From Candidatus Sumerlaeota bacterium (GTDB lineage Bacteria > Sumerlaeota > Sumerlaeia > Sumerlaeales > Sumerlaeaceae): 64,000 bases of DNA. The stretch covers positions 1-64,000 of the forward strand of contig JAPLSQ010000122.1 in assembly GCA_026398535.1 (NCBI GenBank), in the 5' to 3' direction. A model generated the notes under the pieces. It saw nothing but the letters and a program-made list of their open reading frames with translations. It did not search any database and was not told the origin of the DNA. The translations under genes and the position numbers were made by a program. Shown here in pieces: positions 16,847 through 26,624 of the stretch. Positions within the stretch are counted from its first letter, which is position 1; each line of letters opens with the position of its first letter.

Positions 16847-19800
16847 TTAATCACTGATCAGATCGTAACGGCGGATTTCAATCCGGTCGAGCGTATAGTT
16901 GCCTTTTTCAAGGTCCTTGTTCAGTCCGCCGCTGATAGTGTCGATCAGATCGCAGCCGACGCGCAAATCGCGGTGCGAGGGCGCATCAGCGCCAGGACCT
17001 GGTTGAGCCGCAATGTTTGGCATGCGGGTCGTGAGGGGAGTGCCATCGGGATATTCCGGACGAATGCCCGGACTCATCGGCGTATGGACAATCATCGTGT
17101 ACCAACCGCCTGCCGTGTCGGTGGTGTATTTATCAGGATTCTGGCATCCCGCGCCGGGAAGCGCCTGCTGGGCAATTGAGTTGTTCGGATTGAGGTCCGT
17201 GCCGCCCGTTGCCCACGCACCCCCGATTTCGAGTTTCTGTGACCATGCGAATTTGATCGACCGCGCGCGGAATCGCGCTTGGGCGTTCAAATTGGAATAT
17301 TGTGTTGAAGCGGCATGCCAGCGTATCGTGTACTGCTTGTTCTCCTCGACCCGCGCCAAAGACGCGAAGGTGTTCCCCGGGGTGAACTCGCGGTTGATGA
17401 CACCTATGCGGTTGGAGGGCACATTGGCGCACGGAGCGGCTGTGTCCTTGACGGCAAATTCGCCTTCGCTTGCGCCCGCGATGTAATTGCCGGTGTCCAA
17501 TTCCGCCGATGTCTTGACCGCAAGATCGCCGGCGCCGGTTGGTGATGGCTGGTAGACTTTTATGGCCGGGGTGGCCGCACTCAGCATAGAGGCGGGATAT
17601 GTGCCTATCTCGCTCTCGGCCATTTCGATGGATCCGTTTTCCTGCGGCATGGTGGCGTAGACTTCGAATGCACGCTGAATGCCCTCAACACCCGCATTGG
17701 CGGCAAGATAAGGCACATCCACAGGGTCAAAATCCACGCGATAAAGGGAAGGACGCGCCGGATCAGAAGATGGCCGCAACTCGCCAGCGTAAGGATCATT
17801 TGCCGGGTCGCTGTTGAGATGATGGAAGACTTCCAGCATCGAGTTGACCGCTGAGCGGTTTGAAGCGCGAACCCGCAGATTGGGAATGGACAGCGTATCG
17901 GAAGGGTTGGTTTGGCCTGATGCAAACAAGTAATATTTCACGCGCACATGGTTGTTTGCCCCGACATAGGCATATGGCAGCCAGTCGTTGAGATTTGTCG
18001 CAAGGCCCGTGACTCGATATAGTGATGGATTGGCTGCCACAGTTGCCCGCATCGCCTTGTTTGTCTCGTCATAATCAGACCATGCAAAACCCTGTGAGTT
18101 GAAGCCATAACAGCTCCAACCGCTGAACGCTCCCTCGGGCTGGACGTTGTTCGTTGTAAACTGGTCGTCCTGGTTGGGGTGAACACTAACGCAGCATGTA
18201 TAGGGAGTGATGATAAGCGAGAAAGCCCTGACATTGCCTGTATCAGCCCCGGCAAGATCACTGACGTTGAGCGTCCAGGTTCCATTGGGGTTATAGCCAT
18301 TGAAAACAGAAAGCGGATTGGCTGGAGTAAACGTGCCGGTATATGGAGGTCCGAGAGGCGGCGATCCGCTGCTTTGAATGGCGTTTATTGACGCGCCGCC
18401 TGATTGATCATTCAGAAGCGTCTGGCAAAAATTGCGTCCGCTGCCGCCTGAACGATTGATAAGAGTGACGGATTTGCCGCTTGGAGAGGTTAATTTGAAC
18501 ACAATGTCGCCAACATAGGTGTGGTCGACACCCACCGTGGTGGAGCCTGGCGTTGCGCTGCATGATGAACCATCAATGCGGAAATCAATATCGGCTGTTG
18601 TGCCAACAAATCCGCTTACAGAAAGGGGAACATTCACTCCGGCTGAATTATTGTCCGGGATGGTCACCGCGGGTCCCGTGTAGCTGTATGTAATTGCGGT
18701 GTTTGCCTTGCCAAGCTGAATGGACAAGTTCACATCGCCGATTGAGGTCGCGCCATCCCATAAGTGGACAATAACCGGGATGATTTGGCCGCAACTGCCA
18801 AAAGCGCGGAACTTGAATGTTCTGGTTACGGCAGTGTCACCAGGAGTCAGCGCGCCATAGCTGGCTTCGCCGCCATCACGGGGCATAATGTTTGACGATG
18901 TCATCATCCGCGCTTTCAGGTCAACCGTTGGAGCCAATCCGATATTTTTCAGGGGAAGCCCGATTGCCGCCTCTTCATCAGGATCAATCCCGCCATTGGC
19001 GGGGGCGCAACTTTCAGAGAGGAGCGACCAATTCTGCGCCTCTATGACAGGCGCGAGGATTTGCGCGCCATTGCTGATAACAAGGGCAAAATCCTGATCC
19101 AAAGCCCCCCCAACATTCGGCACACCATCGGAATTGATGTTCGCGGCCGTAACAATAATCATGTAACTGCCGCTGACGCCAGCAGGCAGGAAGACACTTT
19201 CAACATTGTTCTTGCGGTCAGCGCTGCCGCCCGTTGCGGAATTTGCGCCGGAGAACACATTGCCAAGATATTGATTTCCGCCAACCGTGACGGCGAGATC
19301 GAGATCGTTTTTATAGGCATTGCCGGAAGTGGCGCCCGGCGCGTCCGTCCATGCGAGTGTGACCCTGAAAGGCTTTGCCGGATCGGGGATCGTTCCTGTA
19401 AAGACGCGGGTTTGTCCGGTGGCGGTGAACATGTCGGCGGATAATTGATCGCGCAGTGTGTGTGATGTCGCCGTGTCGAAAGCCGCGCCAAGATTCATTA
19501 ATCCCATGCCCTGGTTGTTTGAATACAAATTGTCATTGGCGCCGCTGCCGTTCATGTAACGGGCGCTGTTCATGAGAATCGCCTTGGTCATGGCAGGGCT
19601 GGGAGTTGCAAGCCCAAGATTGATAAAAAATTGCCTGACAAGCGCGCAAGCGCCTGCGACTGCGGGTGTGGAGTGACTCGTGCCTGATGAAGCGGTATAC
19701 CATTGCTGGCCGGATGGGAAGAATTTGTCGCCTGAAACACCGCCGCAAACACCCGATCCATCATAGCAGGCAAGTTGCGTGCCGTTCGCGAGGGAGGCGA

Positions 19801-21331
19801 CCGCCTGCGCCACACCGCCGCTGATGTGCGTGCCGGGTGCGACAATGTCAGGCTTGACCCGGCCATCCTTGCATGGCCCCCGGGAAGAAAAGGCGGCCAT
19901 GTCAAATGCGCTGTTGGCAGCGGTGTCAGCTATCCCGCAGCCATCCGCCCCGCCAAATGCCTGCACATTCTCCGACGCGCCCACACTAATGACGTTCTTC
20001 GCCCCGCCAGGTTCGCCCACAGTTCCGGAACCAGATCCGGCATTGCCCGCGGCAAACACAATCGACATTTCCTGGTTGCCAGCGACGGGATACGGCGAGC
20101 CGGACGGTTGCGCATCACGCACAAGAGCATCGTACTCCTGGCAGTCAACGGTATACGCGCCTTTGTTGTCGCCCCCCCAACTGTTCGAGCTGATGCGCGC
20201 GCTGTCTTTATACGCGGTGGAGATGAGCGTCGTGTAATTTGGATCCGTGTAACTGGAGGGATCAAAGATCACGGACGAGCCAATTTTCACAAACGGGCAC
20301 ACGCCAAGACCATAGTGGTAGCCAGCGCTGTCCGTGTGCGGAGAGCCAGATGCCCAATTGTTGAAACCGCCTATAATGTGAGTGTTGATATTCCCGTGGC
20401 CATCGCATCCCGAAAGCGTGCTTCCGGAGTTTGGAGTGCCGGCAAGACGGTTGTAGATGATACGGCTTGAGCCGGGCTTGACACCGCCGGCATAAAGGCC
20501 GAAATGATTGGGGGTGACGGCGCCGTTGTCCACGCCGCTGTCGGATATATCGACCGCAAAATTCGATGCGTTGAACTGCTCTTGTGAGAAACCTGACGAG
20601 CTGAGCCAGGAAAGATATCCAGCTCCGGATGGGGCATTGCCCGAAAGGTTGCCCGCGATGATCTGATCCTGCCGCTCGCACACCTTCCTGCGTTCGGGTG
20701 TGAGGTGGATCGAAACGACGTCGGGCCGCGCGGCGATTTCATGCAGTCTGTCCGGAGGAATCCGTGTTTCCACATTCAGATAATTGAGAACCCGGCTTTG
20801 TTTCCGGATGGGGCTGGTCTTCAGAGAGTGAATAACGGCAAGAGTGTCAGCATTTACCGCGTCATCAGCCACCATTTGAATGGTGAACATGTCCGTTTCA
20901 GGGGTGCGGGGAGCGCCCTTGGCATCAGTGGTTCGGGCGGCTGGCTGGATCTTGTAATCGTCAAGATAATTGCCGTCCCATTTCAAGTAATGCGCTGTAG
21001 CGGATAGTGATTGCAAATTGCTCAACGAGGACGCGCTTCCATACACGAGGTAAGCGTTGTTGGGGATGTAGGTGACAATCTCAACACCCGTGGAGAGAAT
21101 GTTGCTGTGCCATTCGGGCTGTACCGGGCCGTCCAATTGAATCAGATGCAGACGTTTGCCCGAAAAATCCTGCGCTGACAGGCGGGCGGACTGCGTGGGA
21201 GGGTTGCTTGTGTTGACCGGTCCGGTGTTGAGTAGAATCAGGCCGTCATCGGGAGATGCCGTGGCTGCCGCAAGCAGAAAGGTGATCAGACAAACAAATA
21301 ACGCTGTTACACGCATGTGCAATGGGGACAT
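16847..21331 (-). CDS. Large secreted subtilisin-like protease with P domain
   Basis: A roughly 1,494-residue exported S8 serine protease. I chose ATG 21331 because CGGAG lies nine bases upstream and gives a clean signal peptide (MRVTALFVCLITFLLAAATA). A pro-region of about 190 residues precedes the catalytic domain. Its triad is visible: Asp in VDISDSGVD (about 265), His in CDGHGNINTH (about 312) and Ser in SSGTSHSTPAVAG (about 552), with the oxyanion Asn in VFAAGNAGS. A proprotein-convertase-like P domain follows (around 18.2-18.7 kb: HTYVGDIVFKLTSPSGK, NGTWTLNVSDLAG). The last 400 residues are beta-rich and unassigned. Probably an extracellular or surface protease. It starts divergently from nothing; the phosphate permease gene lies upstream on the same strand. 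Confidence 0.92.
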   Translation of the reverse strand: MSPLHMRVTALFVCLITFLLAAATASPDDGLILLNTGPVNTSNPPTQSARLSAQDFSGKRLHLIQLDGPVQPEWHSNILSTGVEIVTYIPNNAYLVYGSASSLSNLQSLSATAHYLKWDGNYLDDYKIQPAARTTDAKGAPRTPETDMFTIQMVADDAVNADTLAVIHSLKTSPIRKQSRVLNYLNVETRIPPDRLHEIAARPDVVSIHLTPERRKVCERQDQIIAGNLSGNAPSGAGYLSWLSSSGFSQEQFNASNFAVDISDSGVDNGAVTPNHFGLYAGGVKPGSSRIIYNRLAGTPNSGSTLSGCDGHGNINTHIIGGFNNWASGSPHTDSAGYHYGLGVCPFVKIGSSVIFDPSSYTDPNYTTLISTAYKDSARISSNSWGGDNKGAYTVDCQEYDALVRDAQPSGSPYPVAGNQEMSIVFAAGNAGSGSGTVGEPGGAKNVISVGASENVQAFGGADGCGIADTAANSAFDMAAFSSRGPCKDGRVKPDIVAPGTHISGGVAQAVASLANGTQLACYDGSGVCGGVSGDKFFPSGQQWYTASSGTSHSTPAVAGACALVRQFFINLGLATPSPAMTKAILMNSARYMNGSGANDNLYSNNQGMGLMNLGAAFDTATSHTLRDQLSADMFTATGQTRVFTGTIPDPAKPFRVTLAWTDAPGATSGNAYKNDLDLAVTVGGNQYLGNVFSGANSATGGSADRKNNVESVFLPAGVSGSYMIIVTAANINSDGVPNVGGALDQDFALVISNGAQILAPVIEAQNWSLLSESCAPANGGIDPDEEAAIGLPLKNIGLAPTVDLKARMMTSSNIMPRDGGEASYGALTPGDTAVTRTFKFRAFGSCGQIIPVIVHLWDGATSIGDVNLSIQLGKANTAITYSYTGPAVTIPDNNSAGVNVPLSVSGFVGTTADIDFRIDGSSCSATPGSTTVGVDHTYVGDIVFKLTSPSGKSVTLINRSGGSGRNFCQTLLNDQSGGASINAIQSSGSPPLGPPYTGTFTPANPLSVFNGYNPNGTWTLNVSDLAGADTGNVRAFSLIITPYTCCVSVHPNQDDQFTTNNVQPEGAFSGWSCYGFNSQGFAWSDYDETNKAMRATVAANPSLYRVTGLATNLNDWLPYAYVGANNHVRVKYYLFASGQTNPSDTLSIPNLRVRASNRSAVNSMLEVFHHLNSDPANDPYAGELRPSSDPARPSLYRVDFDPVDVPYLAANAGVEGIQRAFEVYATMPQENGSIEMAESEIGTYPASMLSAATPAIKVYQPSPTGAGDLAVKTSAELDTGNYIAGASEGEFAVKDTAAPCANVPSNRIGVINREFTPGNTFASLARVEENKQYTIRWHAASTQYSNLNAQARFRARSIKFAWSQKLEIGGAWATGGTDLNPNNSIAQQALPGAGCQNPDKYTTDTAGGWYTMIVHTPMSPGIRPEYPDGTPLTTRMPNIAAQPGPGADAPSHRDLRVGCDLIDTISGGLNKDLEKGNYTLDRIEIRRYDLISD

Positions 21332-21524
21332 TGAATGCATCTCCGAGAGCTTTTGGTTGGCATTAGTATTAATTCTGCTACAATCATATGACAAAGAACA
21401 TCATTCAGGCATGTCCCGGTGTCGATTGGTCGAGTTCCCAGCCTTCGGTTGTTGAGGAGTCGCAAACCATTTCCAGCGGGAGATTGATTATCACCCCCCG
21501 CCTGGTTCCCCCGGTAAAATTGGC

Positions 21525-22559
21525 TTAAAAAGCCGGATGGATCAATGAGATCGCGTAAAAGCAGATGGCGGCGATGAGAGCAGAGAACGGGATTGTGAAA
21601 ATCCACGCCCAGACAATGCGCGTGGCCACGCCCCATTTGATGCCCGACAATTTAGTTATCGCGCCAACACCCACAATCGCGCCGGTGATTGTGTGTGTTG
21701 TGGACACGGGAATGCCAAGATGAGTGGCAAGGAAAAGGGTGACAGCGCCCGCTGTCTCGGCGCAAAATCCGCCAACCGGCTTGAGCTTTGTGATCTTCAT
21801 CCCCATCGTCTTGACTATCCGCCAGCCGCCCATCGCCGTTCCCAAACCCATTGCCGCATGACACGAGAGGATGATCCACAGTGTCTTGGGATCCGTAAGG
21901 GAAAGCTGCACATTCTTGTCAAAGAATCCGGCCGCGACAAGCAGCGCTACGATGATGCCCATCGTTTTCTGCGCATCGTTGCCTCCGTGTCCAAGCGAAT
22001 AGAGCGCCGCGGAAAACAACTGGCCTTTACGGAAAAAACGGTCAACGGCAGACGGCCGCCATGTTCTGAAAATCCAGTAAACGGCAAGCATGATGACAAA
22101 CCCGGTCACGAGACCGATAAGCGGGGCGAGCGGGATGAAGAGCGCTGTGTCGAACAGCTTATTCCATTGGATGATTCCGATGCCTTTATGCGTAAGTCCG
22201 GCGCCCACGAAACCGCCGATGAGCGCATGCGATGAACTGGTGGGAAGCCCCCAAACCCACGTCAGCAGATCCCAGATGATCGCGCCAATCAAACCCGATA
22301 AAACGACATAAACAAAAGCAGGATCGGCAGAGGTGATTTTCACGATTTTCGAGACGGTGTCGGCCACTTTCGGCGCGAACACAAACATCGCGATGAAATT
22401 GAAAAACGCGGCCCACCAGACAGCCTGGAATGGCGTGAGCACGCGGGTTGAGACGACGGTCGCAATTGAATTCGCGGAGTCGTGAAAACCGTTGATCACA
22501 TCGAAGACAAGGGCGATGGCAATCGTGCCGATGACGACTGCGATAAGAAGCGGGGTCAT
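21525..22559 (-). CDS. pit: Low-affinity inorganic phosphate transporter, Pit family
   Basis: An inner-membrane phosphate (metal-phosphate/H+ symport type) permease of 344 residues. The duplicated family motif is clear: FDVINGFHDSANSIATVVST at the N-terminus and YSLGHGGNDAQKTMGI in the second half. The GLPTSSSHALIGG and GIPVSTTHTITGAI repeats are also typical. It lies three bases downstream of a DUF47/PhoU-like gene, the usual genetic partner, here internally deleted. A Pho-box-like sequence about 100 bases beyond that gene points the other way. Confidence 0.95.
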   Translation of the reverse strand: MTPLLIAVVIGTIAIALVFDVINGFHDSANSIATVVSTRVLTPFQAVWWAAFFNFIAMFVFAPKVADTVSKIVKITSADPAFVYVVLSGLIGAIIWDLLTWVWGLPTSSSHALIGGFVGAGLTHKGIGIIQWNKLFDTALFIPLAPLIGLVTGFVIMLAVYWIFRTWRPSAVDRFFRKGQLFSAALYSLGHGGNDAQKTMGIIVALLVAAGFFDKNVQLSLTDPKTLWIILSCHAAMGLGTAMGGWRIVKTMGMKITKLKPVGGFCAETAGAVTLFLATHLGIPVSTTHTITGAIVGVGAITKLSGIKWGVATRIVWAWIFTIPFSALIAAICFYAISLIHPAF

Positions 22560-22562
22560 GGT

Positions 22563-22972
22563 TCAGGAAGCCTCGATGACCACTCCCTGGATGATGTTGG
22601 CCACGTCCTCGCAGCGGTCGACAGCTTTTTCGAGAAGTTCAAGGATTTCCTTCCACTTGATAACCTCGATGGGATCGGACGATTCCTTAAAGAGCCTTAC
22701 GAGTGCCGCGCGAAGAATGACGTCGCCATCGTTTTCAAGCTGGTAGATCATGATGCATTTCTCTTCGATCTCCCGCGCATTTTTCATGTGCACGTGTGCG
22801 TAATGTCGTCCGTTTTGTGCTCGATTTCCTTAATACGGTCGGAACGGGTGGAGACATCCGCGCCATTCGATACCAGTTCGAGCAATTCCTTGCATCCTTC
22901 GATTGTCAGCGAAATGTGTTGCTCGAAATAATCGAAGAAATTCGTTTCTCTTGGAAGAAAACTCCTGAACAT
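22563..22972 (-). pseudogene. DUF47 (PhoU-like Pit accessory) gene, internally deleted and frameshifted
   Basis: Two overlapping frames encode the ends of one DUF47 protein. The first (22972 leftward) gives MFRSFLPRETNFFDYFEQHI to DRIKEIEHKTDDITHTC; the second (to 22563) gives AREIEEKCIMIYQLENDGDV to DRCEDVANIIQGVVIEAS. Family members are normally a little over 200 residues. Here only about 135 remain, and the central helices that should follow the DDITH region (the 'TPLDRDDIH...' part) are absent. The junction lies near 22,785-22,800 at CACACGTGCACA, and the frames are offset. The pit gene beside it is intact. An assembly error is possible, but the loss of about 70 residues makes a single base-call error unlikely. 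Confidence 0.75.
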
Positions 22973-23071
22973 GTTCTACATCAACCCTCTGGAGGATTTT
23001 GTTTTATTCCTCAAGCTCACTAATGATTGAAAATCCGGCGCATACGACGTTATGTCCAACATGAAAATCCG

Positions 23072-23105
23072 CTGTCATCATTTTGTCACAATGGATTTGT
23101 AGTAT
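23072..23105 (+). promoter_or_regulatory. Pho-box-like promoter facing the glycan cassette
   Basis: CTGTCAT (23072-23078), a four-base spacer and TTGTCAC (23083-23089) match the enterobacterial PhoB box, two 7-mers of CTGTCA(T/C) spaced by four AT-rich bases, with one mismatch. TAGTAT (23100-23105) begins exactly ten bases after the box, the distance used in PhoB-activated promoters where the box replaces the -35. The orientation points to the glycosyltransferase at 23169. Whether this organism's PhoB uses the same site is not known. Confidence 0.5.
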
Positions 23106-23168
23106 AGCTGACGAAACCATATTTCAGCTCACATTCACATGTGGGCAGGTTCAGTGTCATATAAGCTC

Positions 23169-24362
23169 ATGAAAATCATTATTCCGACAACCGAATTCCC
23201 GCCCTTTCCCGGCGGAGTGTCAACCGTCGCCTACGAGCAGGCATCTGGTCTTGCCAATCTTGGACACAAGGTTCGGGTTGAAACCATCGACTTTTCGAAA
23301 TACGGCCCGCCCGTCGCGATCGAAAATGCACAGGTGAATTACGCGCCCATTCACGCGCGCGCCATCTTGCGGGTGGCGCCGCTTGCGGCGCAGGTGTGGA
23401 GTGTTTGCCGCCGCGAACGCCCCGATTTCATTTGCTGTCCCACCTATCGCGGTTACGGTCTGCCCGTCCGGTTCGCCGCCGGCGCGCATGGCATTCCCTA
23501 CTCAATCTTCATACACGGAACGGAACTCCGCAGCGAATCCCGGCGTCTGGCCCGCCGCGCCGTGATGAAACATGTATTCGCCAACGCCGCATTCCTTGCC
23601 ACGAATTCCGAAAATTCAAAGCGGATGTTGCATCATCTTTTTCCGGAAGTCACAACACCTGTCAGCGCCATTGTGCCTGGGGTCCATTTTGACCGATTTC
23701 AAGGAGAAGAAGTCAAACGCAACGGACAGCGCATACGAGCCGAATGGTTCGTCAGGACAAGCGCGGCAGCGGACAGTATCGTTCTGCTTTCCACATGCCG
23801 TTTAACCCGCGACAAAGGAATTGATTATGTTCTTCGCGCATTATCTCGGATAATTCATGAGCATCCTGATTTTCCTGCTGTCTATGTCATTGTTGGCAGC
23901 GGTCCCGATTCCGGCCGTTTCAAATCTCTTGCTCATGATCTTGGAATTCCCCAAAATGTCCTCTTTGCGGGAGCTTTGGCATATAATGACACACCATCAG
24001 CCTATCATGCATCGGATGTATACATCCAGCCCAGTCAGCCTGCTGGCGACTTTCTTGAAAGTTTTGGCATCTCATTTATCGAAGCGCAAGCGGCAGGCTT
24101 GCCCTGCATCGGTTCAAATTGGGGCGGTGTGCCTGAAGCTGTCATCAATGGTGAAACAGCCATACTCGTCCCAACAGGCGATATCGATGCAATATCCGAT
24201 GCGATAATGAAAATGGTCACAGAATCAGAAAAGCGACGGCAAATGTCAGCAAAGGCCAAATTGAATGCAGAGAATTTTTCTTGGGAACTCCATGTGGCCA
24301 AGCTTGCGACTGAGATGGAGAACACAATTTACAGGCATAAACGCAATAATGAACAGAATTAA
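23169..24362 (+). CDS. GT4-family glycosyltransferase
   Basis: Retaining GT-B glycosyltransferase, likely adding a sugar to a surface polysaccharide or lipid-linked glycan in the cytoplasm. The N-terminus (MKIIIPTTEFPPFPGGVSTV) contains the family's PP-GG loop. The donor-site motif ESFGISFIEAQAAGLPCIG has the E-x7-E pair. The ATG at 23169 is preferred over the upstream in-frame start at 23139. Base composition changes inside the gene: it is GC-rich to about 23,850 and AT-richer after that, like the two genes downstream. Its end overlaps the methyltransferase start by 14 bases. Confidence 0.9.
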   Translation: MKIIIPTTEFPPFPGGVSTVAYEQASGLANLGHKVRVETIDFSKYGPPVAIENAQVNYAPIHARAILRVAPLAAQVWSVCRRERPDFICCPTYRGYGLPVRFAAGAHGIPYSIFIHGTELRSESRRLARRAVMKHVFANAAFLATNSENSKRMLHHLFPEVTTPVSAIVPGVHFDRFQGEEVKRNGQRIRAEWFVRTSAAADSIVLLSTCRLTRDKGIDYVLRALSRIIHEHPDFPAVYVIVGSGPDSGRFKSLAHDLGIPQNVLFAGALAYNDTPSAYHASDVYIQPSQPAGDFLESFGISFIEAQAAGLPCIGSNWGGVPEAVINGETAILVPTGDIDAISDAIMKMVTESEKRRQMSAKAKLNAENFSWELHVAKLATEMENTIYRHKRNNEQN

Positions 24363-25143
24363 TTGCTCGGGTTTTATTGTGAAAACAGGCACAGCCCGTT
24401 TTTCCATCGACTGGCGTCTTGTTGCTCCCGAATCGTTGTTTACAACAATACGACTTTTATCAGAAATTTTAGCAATGCGGGACAATGCTACTGGGATCAT
24501 GCTCGATGTGGGATGCGGAACTAAGCCATACTGTTGCGTTTTTGAAGGGCTTGTCACTAAGCACATTGGCGTTGATGTGCCAGCGAGTAGACATGATCAT
24601 TCCGCCATTGATGCATATTCCTCAGCGCTTCATCTGCCTTTTTGCAGCGAATCGTTTGATTTCGTATTGTGTACCGAGGTGCTTGAACATCTACCTGATC
24701 CGCTACTATGCGTGCGGGAAATATCACGAGTACTCAAGCAAGGCGGTCGAGTCATTTTTTCCACACCCTTCATGTACCGGATTCATGAATCGCCGTATGA
24801 TTTCTATCGTTACACATGTTATAGTTATGAGAAATTGTCCAAACATGCGGGTCTTGAGCTATTAAGCATCAAGACACGTGGTGGGTATGCATCTGTACTG
24901 TGTGATATTTTAATCAAGGGGGCTGCCATGGTTTTTGGAGGTGTCAGCTATGTGAGTCGCCGAGTGTTCAGAACACGTCGGCATATGCTGAATTGTCATA
25001 TTTTACGTTATTTTTTCTGTCTTCCACAATATCTGCTGGCAAGGTTATTGAAAGCAGAGACAATAAAATCCTCAATGTATACATTGGGTTACGTCGTTCT
25101 CATGTCCAAACCCGATAAACAGGCAAAATCCGGAGAAACATGA
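24349..25143 (+). CDS. SAM-dependent class I methyltransferase
   Basis: A 264-residue methyltransferase started at ATG 24349 (MNRINCSGFI), which overlaps the end of the glycosyltransferase. The SAM-binding motif I is IMLDVGCGTKPY, followed by HIGVDVPASR, then DFVLCTEVLEHLPDP and RVLKQGGRVIFSTPF (motifs II and III). Its place between a glycosyltransferase and a flippase suggests it methylates a sugar or caps a glycan chain, but small-molecule substrates cannot be excluded. It overlaps the flippase gene by ATGA. Codon use is AT-richer than the surrounding chromosome. Confidence 0.85.
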   Translation: MNRINCSGFIVKTGTARFSIDWRLVAPESLFTTIRLLSEILAMRDNATGIMLDVGCGTKPYCCVFEGLVTKHIGVDVPASRHDHSAIDAYSSALHLPFCSESFDFVLCTEVLEHLPDPLLCVREISRVLKQGGRVIFSTPFMYRIHESPYDFYRYTCYSYEKLSKHAGLELLSIKTRGGYASVLCDILIKGAAMVFGGVSYVSRRVFRTRRHMLNCHILRYFFCLPQYLLARLLKAETIKSSMYTLGYVVLMSKPDKQAKSGET

Positions 25144-26576
25144 GTCGAGTACGAATTCATTTTAAGAATACTGCTTCACTGTTGATAGCCGGGGCTACAT
25201 CGAAACTGTTTATTTTTCTCGCAACGGTTCAGATCTTCAAAGCGCTCAGTATCGATGATAACGGAAAGTTCCAGTTTGCTTATACGTTTGGATTCGTGTT
25301 TGCCATACTGACGGAATTTGGTTTGCGCGGTTATGTCATGAGGGAGATGTCACGGCTATCTGATGATTTGTCAAGCGCGCAATCACTATTCAGTAATACT
25401 GTTGTTTTGCGTTTTTTGCTTCTTGTCCCAGTCATCCCGTTGTCACTGATTCTACTGCATGTCTTGGGATACTCACATGAGCTTGTTGTTCTATCAGGCT
25501 GTTTTCTTATTTATGCGTTTCTCGATTCATTCGCAATGATTATGAAGTATATTTTGCGTTCATTCGAACGCATGGAATACGACGCGTTATTATCCTTCTT
25601 GGGACGTGGGATCATTTTAATATTAATCTTCTTGTTCGCCATGAGTGGGCGGATAAATCTGGCAACCATCGCATTATCGCATTTGACCGGCGCGATGCTT
25701 GAAACCATCGGACTCTTAATCACTATTCGCGTTGTAACCGGCCTGCGTCCGTTCGGGAGATTCCGCATTTCTAATTTGAAAAATCTTCTTATCTGTTCTT
25801 TGCCATTTGCCATCCTTAACCTTGTTGGTATTCTATATCTTCGTACGGGAACCTTCGCGCTTTCCAAATATCTTGGCAATGAGGCAGTTGCATGTTTCAA
25901 TACAGCTTCGAAATTACCCGAGGCTTTCAATTTCCTGCCACTCGCATTCGTAAATGCATTAATCCCTTTTTTATCACAGAATTATGATAACATTCCAACC
26001 ATCAGGCGATATTTCAATTTTCAAGTACGTTACCTTGGCTTTATAGGAATTTTTATGGCGGTAATTTTCTTAATAGAGACTCGTTTTATTATCATCTGCA
26101 TCGCCAAGGCGGACTATCTTGTGGCAACGCCCACGTTTCAGTGCTTTGGTCTCTGGATATTATTCACATTTATACAATACATTACCGCAAATATACTTAT
26201 TTGTCTCAATGAGGAACGTGTGGTCATGCGCCAATATATGATGGCGTTAATCATAAATGTGACACTCAACATTTTATTAATACCCAGATGGGGTATAACT
26301 GGCGCGGCATGGGCACTATTAATCAGCGAATGCGCATCAACGACATTCAACCTGATGATGCTGAAGAACCGTACAATAAGTATTCCATGGAATACTATAC
26401 TACAAATTGCAATCATAGGAAGTTCAACAGCGCTGACACTCTTGCTAATGAGAAATCAGGTTGTATTTGTCCGAATTCCCACAGCTTGCGTTGTGGCAGG
26501 CGGAATCACATTGTTTGTAGCATGGAAAGAGGATCGTCAAATTATCATCAATTTGATTCGACGCACAAAACTTTAA
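25140..26576 (+). CDS. Oligosaccharide flippase (Wzx/MATE-like)
   Basis: A 478-residue polytopic membrane protein with about 12-14 hydrophobic segments and the polysaccharide-biosynthesis/MATE pattern: NTASLLIAGATSKLFIFL at the N-terminus, FAILTEFGLRGYVMREMSR, RTGTFALSKYLGNEAVACFN and, near the end, NILLIPRWGITGAAWALLIS. It would move lipid-linked glycan repeats across the inner membrane. It is the last gene of the three-gene cassette and the AT-richest part of it. The histidine-kinase remnant lies 48 bases beyond its stop on the other strand. Confidence 0.88.
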   Translation: MSRVRIHFKNTASLLIAGATSKLFIFLATVQIFKALSIDDNGKFQFAYTFGFVFAILTEFGLRGYVMREMSRLSDDLSSAQSLFSNTVVLRFLLLVPVIPLSLILLHVLGYSHELVVLSGCFLIYAFLDSFAMIMKYILRSFERMEYDALLSFLGRGIILILIFLFAMSGRINLATIALSHLTGAMLETIGLLITIRVVTGLRPFGRFRISNLKNLLICSLPFAILNLVGILYLRTGTFALSKYLGNEAVACFNTASKLPEAFNFLPLAFVNALIPFLSQNYDNIPTIRRYFNFQVRYLGFIGIFMAVIFLIETRFIIICIAKADYLVATPTFQCFGLWILFTFIQYITANILICLNEERVVMRQYMMALIINVTLNILLIPRWGITGAAWALLISECASTTFNLMMLKNRTISIPWNTILQIAIIGSSTALTLLLMRNQVVFVRIPTACVVAGGITLFVAWKEDRQIIINLIRRTKL

Positions 26577-26624
26577 CCACATGCACTTGGAGGCAATGCC
26601 TTTATTGGCATGATAATATGCCCA

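Noticed and set aside
22482-22931. Plus-strand 149-codon frame across the pit/DUF47 junction
   Set aside because: Antisense to the two recognisable DUF47 fragments; it is open only because of their codon use.
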